A stretch of 40,897 nucleotides of DNA from assembly GCA_035295665.1 (NCBI GenBank), contig DATGIQ010000260.1:1-40897 (forward strand), given 5' to 3'. Of the stretch, positions 23,704 through 32,296 are shown piece after piece (the stretch's first letter is position 1; the number at the start of each line of letters is the position of its first letter). The position numbers and the translations under genes were made by a program. Below the pieces are notes generated by a model. It was given only the letters and a program-made list of their open reading frames with translations. It ran no database searches and was not told the origin of the DNA. Source of the stretch: DATGIQ01 sp035295665. Its GTDB lineage: Bacteria; Planctomycetota; Planctomycetia; Gemmatales; Gemmataceae.

Positions 23704-24819
23704 TCAGCCGACCCGGTATCGATTGACGATTTCTTCGTCCAAATCGACGCCGAGACCGGGTTCCTCCGGCACGGCAATGTCGCCATCGACGACGGGAAAC
23801 CGTTGCTGCGTCAGGGACGTCCGCAGTGCCCCTTGTTCGAGGCAGTACTCGAAGTAGTGGGTGTTGGGGAGGCTGGCAACGAAGTGCAAACTGGCAGCGA
23901 TGTTGATTCCGGTCTTGTACGAATGGTTTACACACAGGCGATGCCGGTGGGCAGAATCCCAGCCGATCCGTTTGGCGCGGGCCAGGCCCCCTACCCGGGT
24001 CACATCGACCTGGACGACATCGATGCCGCCCTTATCCATCATTTGTCGAAATTCGCCGATATCACAGATTTCTTCGCCGGCGGCAATCCGAATCGGACTC
24101 TGGCCGCTTAGCCGGGCGTACCCTTGCAGGTTATCGGGATGCAGCGGCTCTTCCAGCCAGGTAAGGTTGAACGCCTCGAACTGCTTGGCCCGTCGGATGG
24201 CCGTGGCCGTGTCCCAGCACAGACCGGCGTCCACCATGAGCTCCACGTCGTCGCCGAGTCCGCGGCGGGCAGCGTGGACGTGGGCCAGGTCGCTCGCTTC
24301 ACTTTGGCCCATCGGACCCCAGCCAAACTTGACAGCCCGGTACCCTTGCTCGGCGAGCGTCCGGCCAGTCTGTTCGGTCTGCGCCGGGCTGTCGCCAAAC
24401 AGGATGGAAGCATACGCTCGTAGCTTCTTCCGGAAGGCGCCGCCCAGGAGTTGAAACACCGGTCGGCCGACGGCCTTACCGACGATATCCCACAGGGCGA
24501 TTTCGATCCCACTCATCGCCTGGATGACGGCTCCCTGCCGGCCGAAAAAAATCGAGCCTTCGAGCATCTGGTGGATGAGGCGGTCGATTTCGAATGGGTC
24601 CTGCCCCAGAACGCACTGAGCCAGGCCGCGGCAAAGCTTGTGCGAAAGTGGTGCTTCGATGATCGCCTTGGCAACTACCGAGGAAGAATCGACTTCGCCC
24701 ACGCCGACGATGCCGGCATCGGTGTGAACGCGGACGATCAGGGTTTCCTGGCTCCCATCGCACCGCTCCGTCACGGTGGGAAGGCGGAGGTGAATTGGCT
24801 CAATACGAATGATTTTCAT
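23704..24819 (-). CDS. Enolase-superfamily (mandelate racemase/muconate lactonizing) enzyme, probable sugar-acid dehydratase
   Basis: A protein of 371 residues from ATG 24819; an in-frame extension to 24900 lacks a good start. The two-domain enolase-superfamily layout is clear: a capping domain (residues 1-130), then a barrel with Lys164 in VKFGWG, metal ligands Asp197 (VDAG), Glu223 (WLEEP) and Glu249 (AAGEE), Asp271, the general base His299 in VNHSYKTGINIAASLH, and Glu324. A His on the seventh strand with this sequence context places it in the mandelate racemase-like subgroup, many of which dehydrate acid sugars. The substrate is unknown. It has no signal peptide and is presumably cytoplasmic. 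It lies 84 bases behind valS on the same strand and may be read from the same transcript, although the function is unrelated. Confidence 0.9.
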   Translation of the reverse strand: MKIIRIEPIHLRLPTVTERCDGSQETLIVRVHTDAGIVGVGEVDSSSVVAKAIIEAPLSHKLCRGLAQCVLGQDPFEIDRLIHQMLEGSIFFGRQGAVIQAMSGIEIALWDIVGKAVGRPVFQLLGGAFRKKLRAYASILFGDSPAQTEQTGRTLAEQGYRAVKFGWGPMGQSEASDLAHVHAARRGLGDDVELMVDAGLCWDTATAIRRAKQFEAFNLTWLEEPLHPDNLQGYARLSGQSPIRIAAGEEICDIGEFRQMMDKGGIDVVQVDVTRVGGLARAKRIGWDSAHRHRLCVNHSYKTGINIAASLHFVASLPNTHYFEYCLEQGALRTSLTQQRFPVVDGDIAVPEEPGLGVDLDEEIVNRYRVG

Positions 24820-24903
24820 GGCTGGCCCGGTCGCCTTTAGTCCTTTTTCGGATTCGGACTCTCCGCCGAAAATGGCTTGCGGGGACTCGCTGAGGGGCAC
24901 TTT

Positions 24904-27849
24904 TCATTCCCGACGCAACTCGCGCAAATTCATCGCCAACGCCTGAATCTGATTCTGCAAATCCGTTACCAGATCCTGTTGTTGCTGAACGATCTCTACC
25001 GGCGCCTTGCCGACAAAGTTGGCATTGGCCAATTTGGCTTGGGCTCCTTGCAAGTGTTTACGTTTTTCCTGTAACTGCTTCTCCAGCCGCTTCGCTTCCT
25101 CCGTCACATCGATCAAGCCGTGCAGCGAGACGTAGGCCTCGAATTCGGGATGGATGTGGGTGGCGGCCTGCGCTGGCTTGCCGACGCCGGGACCACACTC
25201 CAATCGGCCCACGCCGGCCAGTGCGGTAAGGAACGGCAGCAGCACCTGGAAGTCCGCAGCGACCGTAGCCTGGCAACGAACGAACACATCCAAGCCCGTT
25301 CGCGCGTCCACGCTGTACCGGTTACGCACCTCGCGGACCATGCGCACCAGCTCTTGCATCCGGGCCATGCGTTGCTCCATTTCCGAATCCTTCCAGGAAG
25401 CGGGGAAGTCGGGCCATGGCGCGATCACCACGCTCTCGGCTGCCGGCTCGGGCCCCGGCAGGCCACGCTCAAAAGCAGCTTCCGCCATCGATTGCCAAAG
25501 CGATTCCGCGACAAAAGGCATGATCGGATGCACCAGCCGCACGATGCCGTCAAGCACGCCGACCAGAACGCGCTGGGCTAGCGGCCGGCTGCTGGCGTCG
25601 CGGAGACGGCCTTTGCTCATTTCCACGTACCAGTCGCAAAACTCCGACCACGTGAAATCATAAAGCAACCGCGCGGCTTCGCTGAAGTGATAGCCTTCCA
25701 GGTCCTCGGTGACCGCGGCCGCGGTGGTCGTCAGCCGGCTCAAGATCCAGCGATCCTCGATCGGCAGCTCCTCGAGCCGGATAGCCGCGGGCGTGTAGCC
25801 TTCGAGGTTCAGCAGGAGAAACCGGGCGGCGTTCCAGAGCTTGTTGGCAAAGTTGCGGCCCATCTCGAATTTTTCGGAGGCCTGCTTGGCGGTCGGTAGC
25901 TCAGGATCCTCGCTCGGCCAGGGACCGCCCGGGCGGAACGGCTCCTTACAATGCGGACAGGTGATTTTCTTCGTCCGCATGTACATGTGCTCTTGCTTGA
26001 CCGCCACCAATGTTTGGCAGTGCGGGCAGACGTTGGCCACGGGCAAGCGCGTGTCCTGCGTTTCGGTGGCCGAATGCACCATCACGAAGCGCAGCGCGTC
26101 CGTTCCATACCGCTCGATGATATCGAGCGGGTCCACACCGTTGCCTTTACTCTTGCTCATCCCCTCGCCGAATGCATCCAAGATCTTGGCGTGAATATAC
26201 ACATGGTGGAAGGGAACCTGGCCAGCGTTGTACAGCCCGGTGATGACCATGCGGGCCACCCAGAGCGTGATAATGTCGCGGTTGGTGACCAGCACCTTGG
26301 TCGGGTAATAGTACTTCATCTGCTGCCATTCGGGATTCTCTGGTCCCGGAGGCAATTCGCGCAGAGCGGGTCCCGGCCAACCCAGCGTGGAGTGTGGCCA
26401 AAGGGCTGAGCTGAACCAGGTGTCGAGCACATCGGGATCGCGCTCCAGCGGATACTTGGGCCCGAGGGCGTCAGCCGGCAGGTCGTCAAGGGCACAGACC
26501 AGCCAGCGGCTATGGGCTTCATCCAACCGCCAGACGATGTCTTTGCGGTGGGCAAACGCCTTCTTGAGCTCCGCTTCGGGGCAGTCGGCGTACCAGATCG
26601 GAATGCGGTGCCCCCACCAGAGTTGCCGGCTAATGCACCAGTCGCGCTTTTCGCCCAGCCAATCGAGATAGGTCTTGGCGTAGCGTGCCGGAAAGAATGT
26701 GACCCGGCCGCTGGTCACTGCGTCCATAGCTGTCTGGGCCAGATCGACCATCTTCACGAACCACTGATCCGAAAGATACGGTTCGATGGGAGTTTTGCTG
26801 CGGTCGCTGTGGGCCAGTTCGATGTCCCGATCTTCCCGGCCATCGAATAAGCCGAGCTTTTCCATGTCCTCGGTCACCCGCGTCCTGGCTTCGTAGCGGT
26901 CGAGACCGGCGTAGGGGCCACCGTTGACGTTGATGGTTCCGTCCGAGTTCAGAATGTTAATCAACGGGAGTCTGTGCCGTTGCGCGCACGCATAGTCGTT
27001 CGGATCGTGCGCCGGCGTCACTTTCACTGCTCCGGTGCCGAACGTTGGATCCACGAGCTGTCCGTCGGCCAAGATTGGAATTTCCCGCTGCACCAGCGGA
27101 ATCGTCACCGTCTTGCCGATGAGATGCTGATAGCGCGGGTCGGTTGGGTGCACCGCCACTGCTGTATCGCCCAGCATGGTCTCCGGCCGGGTGGTGGAAA
27201 AGCGGATGAACTCACTGCTCCCCTTCACCGGATAGCGGAACGTCCAGAAGCCCCCCTTGACCGTCTCATGGTAGATCTCATCATCGGCGACGGCCGTCTG
27301 GAGCTGGGTGTCCCAGTTGACGAGGCGTTTGCCACGAACAATCAGCCCGTCGCGGAAAAAATGGAAAAACGTGTAGCGGACCGCGCGGGCGCAAACGGGA
27401 TCGAAGGTGAAACGAGTCCGGGCCCAGTCACAGCTGCATCCCAGCTCGCGCAACTGGCGCAGAATGCGTGCTTCGTACTGATCCTTCCACTCCCAGATCC
27501 GGCGGACGAGCTCCTCGCGGCCCAGATCGTGCCGGGTCTTCCCTTCTTCCTCGCGCAGCCGGCGCTCGACCACGGCCTGGGTGGCAATTCCGGCATGATC
27601 GGTGCCGGGCATCCAGAGGGTGTTGTAGCCCTGCATCCGCCGCCACCGGACGAGCACGTCCTGGAGGGTGTTGTTCAGGGCATGGCCCATGTGCAGGGCA
27701 CCGGTGACGTTGGGCGGCGGAATGACGACGCAGAAGGGCTCCCGGTCCGGATCGGGCCGGCTGTGAAAATAGCCCCGCTCATTCCAGAATTGCAGCCAGC
27801 GCGCTTGGGCGTGCTGCGGATCGTATTGTTTGGGAAGTTCGGTCGTCAT
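24904..27849 (-). CDS. valS: Valyl-tRNA synthetase
   Basis: A full-length class I synthetase (981 aa) charging tRNA-Val. The HIGH motif appears as HMGH (residues 53-56, after PPPNVTGAL) and the KMSKS motif as MSKSKGN near residue 563. The editing domain lies between them and contains STTRPETMLGDTAVAVHP. A pair of CPHC motifs (around residues 605-640), separated by a short basic hairpin, forms a probable zinc knuckle. The C-terminal 70 residues are a coiled coil (EEAKRLEKQLQEKRKHLQGA) as in other ValS proteins. The start lies three bases after the cimA stop, so it is cotranscribed with cimA and would also be under the attenuator upstream of cimA. That pairing makes sense because both answer to branched-chain amino acid status. 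Confidence 0.98.
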   Translation of the reverse strand: MTTELPKQYDPQHAQARWLQFWNERGYFHSRPDPDREPFCVVIPPPNVTGALHMGHALNNTLQDVLVRWRRMQGYNTLWMPGTDHAGIATQAVVERRLREEEGKTRHDLGREELVRRIWEWKDQYEARILRQLRELGCSCDWARTRFTFDPVCARAVRYTFFHFFRDGLIVRGKRLVNWDTQLQTAVADDEIYHETVKGGFWTFRYPVKGSSEFIRFSTTRPETMLGDTAVAVHPTDPRYQHLIGKTVTIPLVQREIPILADGQLVDPTFGTGAVKVTPAHDPNDYACAQRHRLPLINILNSDGTINVNGGPYAGLDRYEARTRVTEDMEKLGLFDGREDRDIELAHSDRSKTPIEPYLSDQWFVKMVDLAQTAMDAVTSGRVTFFPARYAKTYLDWLGEKRDWCISRQLWWGHRIPIWYADCPEAELKKAFAHRKDIVWRLDEAHSRWLVCALDDLPADALGPKYPLERDPDVLDTWFSSALWPHSTLGWPGPALRELPPGPENPEWQQMKYYYPTKVLVTNRDIITLWVARMVITGLYNAGQVPFHHVYIHAKILDAFGEGMSKSKGNGVDPLDIIERYGTDALRFVMVHSATETQDTRLPVANVCPHCQTLVAVKQEHMYMRTKKITCPHCKEPFRPGGPWPSEDPELPTAKQASEKFEMGRNFANKLWNAARFLLLNLEGYTPAAIRLEELPIEDRWILSRLTTTAAAVTEDLEGYHFSEAARLLYDFTWSEFCDWYVEMSKGRLRDASSRPLAQRVLVGVLDGIVRLVHPIMPFVAESLWQSMAEAAFERGLPGPEPAAESVVIAPWPDFPASWKDSEMEQRMARMQELVRMVREVRNRYSVDARTGLDVFVRCQATVAADFQVLLPFLTALAGVGRLECGPGVGKPAQAATHIHPEFEAYVSLHGLIDVTEEAKRLEKQLQEKRKHLQGAQAKLANANFVGKAPVEIVQQQQDLVTDLQNQIQALAMNLRELRRE

Positions 27850-27852
27850 GGA

Positions 27853-29430
27853 TCATCCTGATCGGGGTCCTTTTTCTCGATCTTTGAACAGCTTGTACTC
27901 AAAACTGTCCACGAGGGCCAACCAACTGGCCTCGATAATGTTTTCGCTGACGCCGACGGTGCCCCAAACCGCATCGGTGTCCCGCCATTCGATAACGACG
28001 CGGACCTTGGCCGCCGTCTCGGCGCGGGCGTTGACCACGCGCACCTTGTAGTCGGCCAGGTGCATTTCCGCCAGGCCCGGATAAGTCGGCTGGAGGGCCT
28101 TGCGCAATGCCCCGTCGAGGGCATTCACGGGGCCATCCCCTTCGCTCACCGTGTGCATCGTATCCGTGCCCACCCGCACCTTGACCGTAGCCTCGGTAAC
28201 CGGGCGGCCCTGGGTATCGGTCTCCACGTTGACCCGGTACGACAGCCGCTCGAACGTCGGCCGATAGAGGCCGGCCGCTTTCTTCACTAGCAAGTCGAAC
28301 GACGCTTCGGCGGCTTCGAACTCGTAGCCTTCATTTTCGAGATCCTGCACCTGGCCCAGGATCTTGGCCATCAGGGCGCGATCCTGGTTGAGGGCGTACT
28401 TGGTGGTCTTGGTCAAGATCGTGGATTGCCCGGACAGCTCGCTCACCAGGATCCGGCGTTCGTTGCCGACGCCGGCCGGGTCGATGTGTTCGTAACTGGC
28501 CGGGTTTCGCACAATGGCATGGGTATGCATCCCACCCTTGTGGGCGAAAGCGCTGGCGCCCACGAACGGCTGGTTGGAGCGGAAGTTCATGTTGGCGATC
28601 TCATACACGTATCGGGAAACCTCGGTCAGGTGGGCCAGGCTGCCGGGATGGAGAACTTCGTAGCCCCGCTTGAGGGCCAGATTGGCCATGATGCTGACAA
28701 GGTCGGCGTTGCCACAGCGTTCGCCGATGCCGTTGATCGTACCCTGAACCTGGGTGGCTCTCTGGGCCACGGCTGCCAGGGTGTTGGCGACGGCCAGGTC
28801 GCAATCGTTGTGGCAATGGATGCCGATCTCCACGCGCAGCGCTTGCCGGGCCTGTTGGACGCCTTCCGCAATCTCTTCCGGCAAGGTGCCGCCGTTCGTA
28901 TCGCAGAGAATCACAACCGACGCGCCCGCGTCCTGAGCCGTCTGGAGCGTTTGCAGCGCATAGCGCGGATTTTCGCGGAAGCCATCGAAGAAATGCTCTG
29001 CATCGTAGAACACTTCTCGGCCGGCGCGTTTGCAATGGCCGACCGAGTCGGCGATCATTTGCAGATTCTCTTCGGTGGTGGTGTTCAGGACATCGCGGAC
29101 ATGGAGGTCCCACGTTTTGCCGACGATGGTGATGATCGGGGCCTGCGATTCGAGCAGGGCCTTGACACAGGTATCCTCAGCCGCGGCCACGCCTTTGCGG
29201 CGCGTCATGCCAAAGGCGGCGATGCGGGCATGGCGGAGCGGCACCTGGCGGACTTGCTGGAAGTATTCGAAGTCCTTGGGGTTGGAGAGCGGGTAACCTC
29301 CTTCGATGAAATCAACTCCCATCTCATCGAGGCGCCGCGTGATCTGGAGTTTGTCCTGAAGAGAAAAGTTCACTCCTTCTCCCTGGCTGCCGTCGCGGAG
29401 CGTGGTGTCGTAAATGCGAATGCGTGGCAT
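27853..29430 (-). CDS. cimA: Citramalate synthase
   Basis: This 525-residue enzyme condenses pyruvate with acetyl-CoA to (R)-citramalate, the first step of the threonine-independent route to isoleucine. The HMGL-like barrel carries YDTTLRDGSQGEGV (residues 7-20), whose Arg and Asp bind substrate and metal. It also carries GKTWDLHV, ILCDTNGGTLP, the metal-binding IHCHNDCDLA (around 205) and GIGERCGNADL. The wording RDGSQGEG and FIEGGYP distinguishes this type-II CimA from isopropylmalate synthase. The C-terminal LeuA dimer/allosteric domain (YRVNVETDTQGRPVTEAT, then GPVNALDGALRKAL) would mediate feedback inhibition. An attenuator and leader peptide lie immediately upstream, and valS follows three bases downstream. 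Confidence 0.97.
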   Translation of the reverse strand: MPRIRIYDTTLRDGSQGEGVNFSLQDKLQITRRLDEMGVDFIEGGYPLSNPKDFEYFQQVRQVPLRHARIAAFGMTRRKGVAAAEDTCVKALLESQAPIITIVGKTWDLHVRDVLNTTTEENLQMIADSVGHCKRAGREVFYDAEHFFDGFRENPRYALQTLQTAQDAGASVVILCDTNGGTLPEEIAEGVQQARQALRVEIGIHCHNDCDLAVANTLAAVAQRATQVQGTINGIGERCGNADLVSIMANLALKRGYEVLHPGSLAHLTEVSRYVYEIANMNFRSNQPFVGASAFAHKGGMHTHAIVRNPASYEHIDPAGVGNERRILVSELSGQSTILTKTTKYALNQDRALMAKILGQVQDLENEGYEFEAAEASFDLLVKKAAGLYRPTFERLSYRVNVETDTQGRPVTEATVKVRVGTDTMHTVSEGDGPVNALDGALRKALQPTYPGLAEMHLADYKVRVVNARAETAAKVRVVIEWRDTDAVWGTVGVSENIIEASWLALVDSFEYKLFKDREKGPRSG

Positions 29431-29440
29431 GGCGAACCTG

Positions 29441-29477
29441 CAATAAAAAGGCCCTGAAGCGGGGACGCCTCAGGGCC
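29441..29477 (-). terminator. Rho-independent terminator of the cimA attenuator
   Basis: On the minus strand GGCCCTGAGGCG (29477-29466) and CGCTTCAGGGCC (29461-29450) form a 12-bp stem (one G-U pair) with the four-base loop TCCC, followed by TTTTTATT. It ends 10 bases before the cimA ATG and so stops transcription ahead of cimA unless an alternative fold forms. Confidence 0.88.
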
Positions 29478-29500
29478 GGGTCAGTGTTCCAATGCTTCTT

Positions 29501-29516
29501 GGGGTGGTCCCCGGCG
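29501..29516 (-). promoter_or_regulatory. Antiterminator segment of the cimA leader
   Basis: Directly after the leader stop codon the RNA has CGGGGAC (29513-29507), complementary to GTCCCCG (29466-29460), which spans the terminator loop and both stem flanks. It can also form a small competing hairpin, GGGG-ACCA-CCCC (29512-29501). The two folds are mutually exclusive, as expected for attenuation. Confidence 0.6.
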
Positions 29517-29645
29517 TTAACCCTCCGCAACCGTTCCGACGGCTACCTGGCGCACTCCCTGCGCCATGGGAATCGCAATCGAGACCAACGTTGAATCGAA
29601 ACGTGCAAACACGTCGGAAGACCTCATGGATGAACTACGATTCAT
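29517..29645 (-). CDS. Branched-chain leader peptide upstream of cimA
   Basis: This is a 42-codon open frame starting at ATG 29645 and ending in TAA. Its N-terminus is Ser/Arg/Asp rich (MNRSSSMRSSDVFARF). Its last 25 residues contain five Val, two Ile and one Leu in the stretch running from TLVSIAIP to QVAVGTVAEG. Translation through the Val/Ile codons would place a ribosome next to the antiterminator segment, so scarcity of charged tRNA-Val/Ile should favour readthrough into cimA-valS. The start has no strong Shine-Dalgarno; internal ATGs at about 29627 and 29567 are alternatives. The coding evidence is positional and compositional only. Confidence 0.6.
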   Translation of the reverse strand: MNRSSSMRSSDVFARFDSTLVSIAIPMAQGVRQVAVGTVAEG

Positions 29646-29709
29646 GTTAGGACGGACCGCTTCGGCTGTCAACCACGGAGCAGTCGCCGCGGGGCTTGCG
29701 CAGGCCGCA

Positions 29710-29740
29710 TTGGGACGGAATAAACGCCAGTCCTTATAAC
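29710..29740 (+). promoter_or_regulatory. Candidate promoter of the RmlD-like gene
   Basis: TTGGGA (29710-29715) and TATAAC (29735-29740) are separated by 19 bases, slightly longer than ideal. Transcription would start only a few bases before ATG 29751, and no Shine-Dalgarno is present, so the mRNA may be leaderless. Confidence 0.35.
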
Positions 29741-29750
29741 ATCCCCACGT

Positions 29751-30773
29751 ATGACTACGCCAGCTGCCGCCATCACGCATCGCCTGCCCCTGCTGATCAC
29801 GGGGATAACCGGCGTGGCCGGATTTAATGCCCTGCATTATTTCCAGAATCGCTACCCCGGGCAGGTCATCGGCATTCGGCCGCACCGAACTTGGCGACTC
29901 GTCGGAGACGGAATCATTCCTCTCGACATCGAAGACGTCAACGGGCTGGGAACCCTCTTCCACCAATATCGATTTCGCTCGGTCCTGAACTGCCTGGGAA
30001 ATTGTGCCTTGAAATCGTGCGAGCTCGATCCGAACATGGCCCAGCAGCTAAACGTGGCCAGTGCCGCCGCGATCCTGGAACGAAGCCGGGAGCATGGCAG
30101 TCGCCTGGTGCATCTATCCTCCGATCTCGTTTTTTCCGGAATCGGCCCCGGCAACTACACCGAAAGCGACCCCATGGACCCGGTCACCGTCTACGGCAAA
30201 ACCATGGTGGAAGGCGAGCAACTCATCGCCGCCGCCGAACAGCCAGCCGTCGTTCTCCGCATTTCGCTCCCCATGGGTCCGAGCTTCAATCGGCATGCGG
30301 GGGCCATCGATTGGATCCAATCTCGGTTCTGCAATGATCGGCCGGCGACGCTTTATTTCGATGAGGTGCGCTCCTGCACGTATGTGGAGGATTTGAACAC
30401 GATCTTCGAACGCTTCCTGGCCGGGAACGAGACGGGGCTCTACCACGTAGGCGGTCCGCGGGCGGTCATGCTGTACCAGATCGGACAAATTGTCAATCGG
30501 GTTGGCGGATACCCTCCCGGTTTGCTGAAAGGATGTCCGCGCTTGGCCGCGGGTCCGATGCCTCCGCGGGCCGGCAATGTGAGCATGTGCAGCGACAAAT
30601 TGGCCGCTTTACTGGGCGGCAACCCCTTTCGACCCTGGCCGGTGGAAGAGGAACTCGTTCCGACCGATCGGCACTGGCATTGGCATCGCCCGCCGGAGCG
30701 GCCGGGGAGTTTTCAGGATATCGTGGACCGGCTTTACGCCTTCCGGCCGACCCTTTGGGCGTCGTGTGGTTAA
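29751..30773 (+). CDS. RmlD-like NAD(P)-dependent sugar-nucleotide reductase/epimerase
   Basis: A 340-residue short-chain dehydrogenase of the extended/RmlD type. The nucleotide-binding loop is ITGITGVAGFNAL near the N-terminus. A Ser-rich catalytic strand reads LVHLSSDLVFSG, and the active-site Tyr-x3-Lys appears as VYGKTMVEGE. The segment SVLNCLGNCALKSCELDP corresponds to the RmlD cofactor-binding strand. It probably reduces or epimerises a nucleotide-activated sugar for surface polysaccharide, but no other sugar-nucleotide gene is nearby, so the pathway is open. It starts without a Shine-Dalgarno, 10 bases after a TATAAC. Hairpin copy D follows its stop. Confidence 0.85.
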   Translation: MTTPAAAITHRLPLLITGITGVAGFNALHYFQNRYPGQVIGIRPHRTWRLVGDGIIPLDIEDVNGLGTLFHQYRFRSVLNCLGNCALKSCELDPNMAQQLNVASAAAILERSREHGSRLVHLSSDLVFSGIGPGNYTESDPMDPVTVYGKTMVEGEQLIAAAEQPAVVLRISLPMGPSFNRHAGAIDWIQSRFCNDRPATLYFDEVRSCTYVEDLNTIFERFLAGNETGLYHVGGPRAVMLYQIGQIVNRVGGYPPGLLKGCPRLAAGPMPPRAGNVSMCSDKLAALLGGNPFRPWPVEEELVPTDRHWHWHRPPERPGSFQDIVDRLYAFRPTLWASCG

Positions 30774-30793
30774 GCGATCCCTGCGGCAACTGT

Positions 30794-30847
30794 AGACAAG
30801 CCTGACGGGCCAGCGAAGGACCGCGATTCCTTTGCTCGCGCGTCAGG
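30794..30847. repeat. Dispersed intergenic hairpin repeat, copy D
   Basis: Arms AAGCCTGACGGGCCAGCGAAGGA and the near-complement TCCTTTGCTCGCGCGTCAGG enclose a CCGCGAT loop shared with copy A. It begins 20 bases after the RmlD-like gene stop and precedes the helicase gene. Confidence 0.7.
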
Positions 30848-30905
30848 GTGGTGCATCCCCGCACCGTGCCGTTGATTTCGAATGGGCAACCGCCCGCCGA
30901 TGCGT

Positions 30906-30911
30906 CATAAT
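30906..30911 (+). promoter_or_regulatory. Candidate -10 element of the helicase gene
   Basis: CATAAT lies eight bases before the helicase ATG at 30920 with no Shine-Dalgarno between, so the transcript could be leaderless. No convincing -35 at normal spacing is seen. Confidence 0.25.
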
Positions 30912-30919
30912 GCCCAGCT

Positions 30920-32296
30920 ATGGAAGGTGCGCCGATCCATTTGGCATTCGATGGCGGGACCCTGGTCGTCTCTGGTGCCGAACCGCAGCGTTTGGCGACG
31001 CTGCCCGGCTGCCGGCTCGACCCGCGCTCCGGCGGCTATCGCGCAGAGGCCCGTCATTACCGTGCCATCGTCGAATCCCTTCGCCGGCAACACTGGCCCT
31101 ATGAGGATGAGGCCCGCGCCTATCAACCGACGCCCTGGGCCCTTCGCACCACTCGGGATCCCTTCCCGCATCAGCTCGAAGCCCTGGAAACGTGGTGGCA
31201 GAAGAATGGCCAGGGTGTGGTCGTGTTACCCACGGGGACAGGGAAAACCCACTTGGCAATCCTGGCCATCCAACGGGCCGGCCGGCCGGCACTGGTTGTC
31301 ACGCCGACGATCGATCTGCTCAACCAGTGGTACAGCGAATTGCTTTCGGCCTTTGAACTTCCCGTCGGTCTGCTGGGCGGCGGCTACTACGAGCTGCAAC
31401 CGCTAACGGTCACGACCTACGATTCGGCCTACCTCCATCTGGAACGCTGGGGCAACCGCTTTGGCCTGCTCGTCTTTGATGAATGTCATCACCTGCCGGG
31501 ACCGACGTATCTGATGGCCGCTGTGGGAAGCATCGCCCCCTATCGGCTCGGCCTGACGGCGACGCCGGAGCGGAGCGATGGCCAAGAGGTTTTACTGCCC
31601 GGGCTGATTGGACCGATCGTCTACCGCCGCGAAATCAAGCAATTGGCCGGCCAATTCTTGGCTGAATATCGGATCGATCGGCGGTACGTCGAATTGTCGG
31701 CCGAGGAAGAGGAACGGTACCAGCAGGCCCGCCAGGTTTATCGGAGTTTTGTTGAGACCCGTGGCATCTCCATGGGCGGGCCGCACGGCTGGCAGCGGTT
31801 TCTGCGCGAAAGCTGCCGATCGCAGGACGGCCGAACCGCTTTCCAGGCGTTCCGTGAGCAGAAGCGGATCGCGTTGGCCGCTCCGGCAAAATTACAATTG
31901 CTGGAACGGCTCCTCGAATTGCACCACGGCGACCGGGTTCTGATTTTCACGTACGATAACGCCACCGTGTATCAGATTGCCCGCCGATTTTTGATCCCGG
32001 CGATCACACATCAGACCAAGACCAAGGAACGCCGGCAAATTCTCCTGCGGTTCCATTCCGGCGAGTACCTGATCTTGGTCACGAGCCAGGTGCTCAACGA
32101 AGGCGTGGACATCCCGGCCGCCAATGTTGGCATCGTCCTGTCCGGAACTGGCAGTGTCCGTGAGCATGTCCAGCGCCTGGGCCGGCTACTGCGAAAACAG
32201 GATGGAAAGCAGGCGGTGCTGTACGAAGTCGTGACACGCGGCACGGCTGAGGAGATCACCAGCGACCGGCGGCGGCAGCACCATGCTTATCAGTGA
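30920..32296 (+). CDS. XPB/Ssl2-like superfamily 2 DNA helicase
   Basis: This protein of 458 residues has a short N-terminal domain (about 85 residues) followed by the two RecA-like domains of SF2 helicases: Q-motif-like FPHQLEALETW, Walker A LPTGTGKTH (about 103-112), DECH box FDECHHL (near 189), LGLTATPER (near 211), then QTKTKERRQILLRFHSGEYL, VTSQVLNEGVDIPAANV and QRLGRLLRKQ in the second half. The order and the DECH wording fit the bacterial XPB/Rad25-like group involved in DNA opening during repair. The nuclease partner (Bax1/DUF790) commonly found beside archaeal XPB genes is absent. The stop overlaps the rsmH start in GTGA, so the two are translationally coupled despite unrelated roles. 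Confidence 0.92.
   Translation: MEGAPIHLAFDGGTLVVSGAEPQRLATLPGCRLDPRSGGYRAEARHYRAIVESLRRQHWPYEDEARAYQPTPWALRTTRDPFPHQLEALETWWQKNGQGVVVLPTGTGKTHLAILAIQRAGRPALVVTPTIDLLNQWYSELLSAFELPVGLLGGGYYELQPLTVTTYDSAYLHLERWGNRFGLLVFDECHHLPGPTYLMAAVGSIAPYRLGLTATPERSDGQEVLLPGLIGPIVYRREIKQLAGQFLAEYRIDRRYVELSAEEEERYQQARQVYRSFVETRGISMGGPHGWQRFLRESCRSQDGRTAFQAFREQKRIALAAPAKLQLLERLLELHHGDRVLIFTYDNATVYQIARRFLIPAITHQTKTKERRQILLRFHSGEYLILVTSQVLNEGVDIPAANVGIVLSGTGSVREHVQRLGRLLRKQDGKQAVLYEVVTRGTAEEITSDRRRQHHAYQ

Noticed and set aside
26974..27861. Long open frames antisense to valS and cimA (also 28426-29457)
   Set aside because: Same reasoning: the opposite strand encodes unmistakable, full-length enzymes, and these frames show no motifs.
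29495..29520. Possible T-box motif (GGGGTGGTCCCCGGCG) on the plus strand
   Set aside because: It resembles the T-box core only on the strand opposite to cimA, has no downstream terminator on that strand, and is fully explained by the antiterminator of the minus-strand attenuator.
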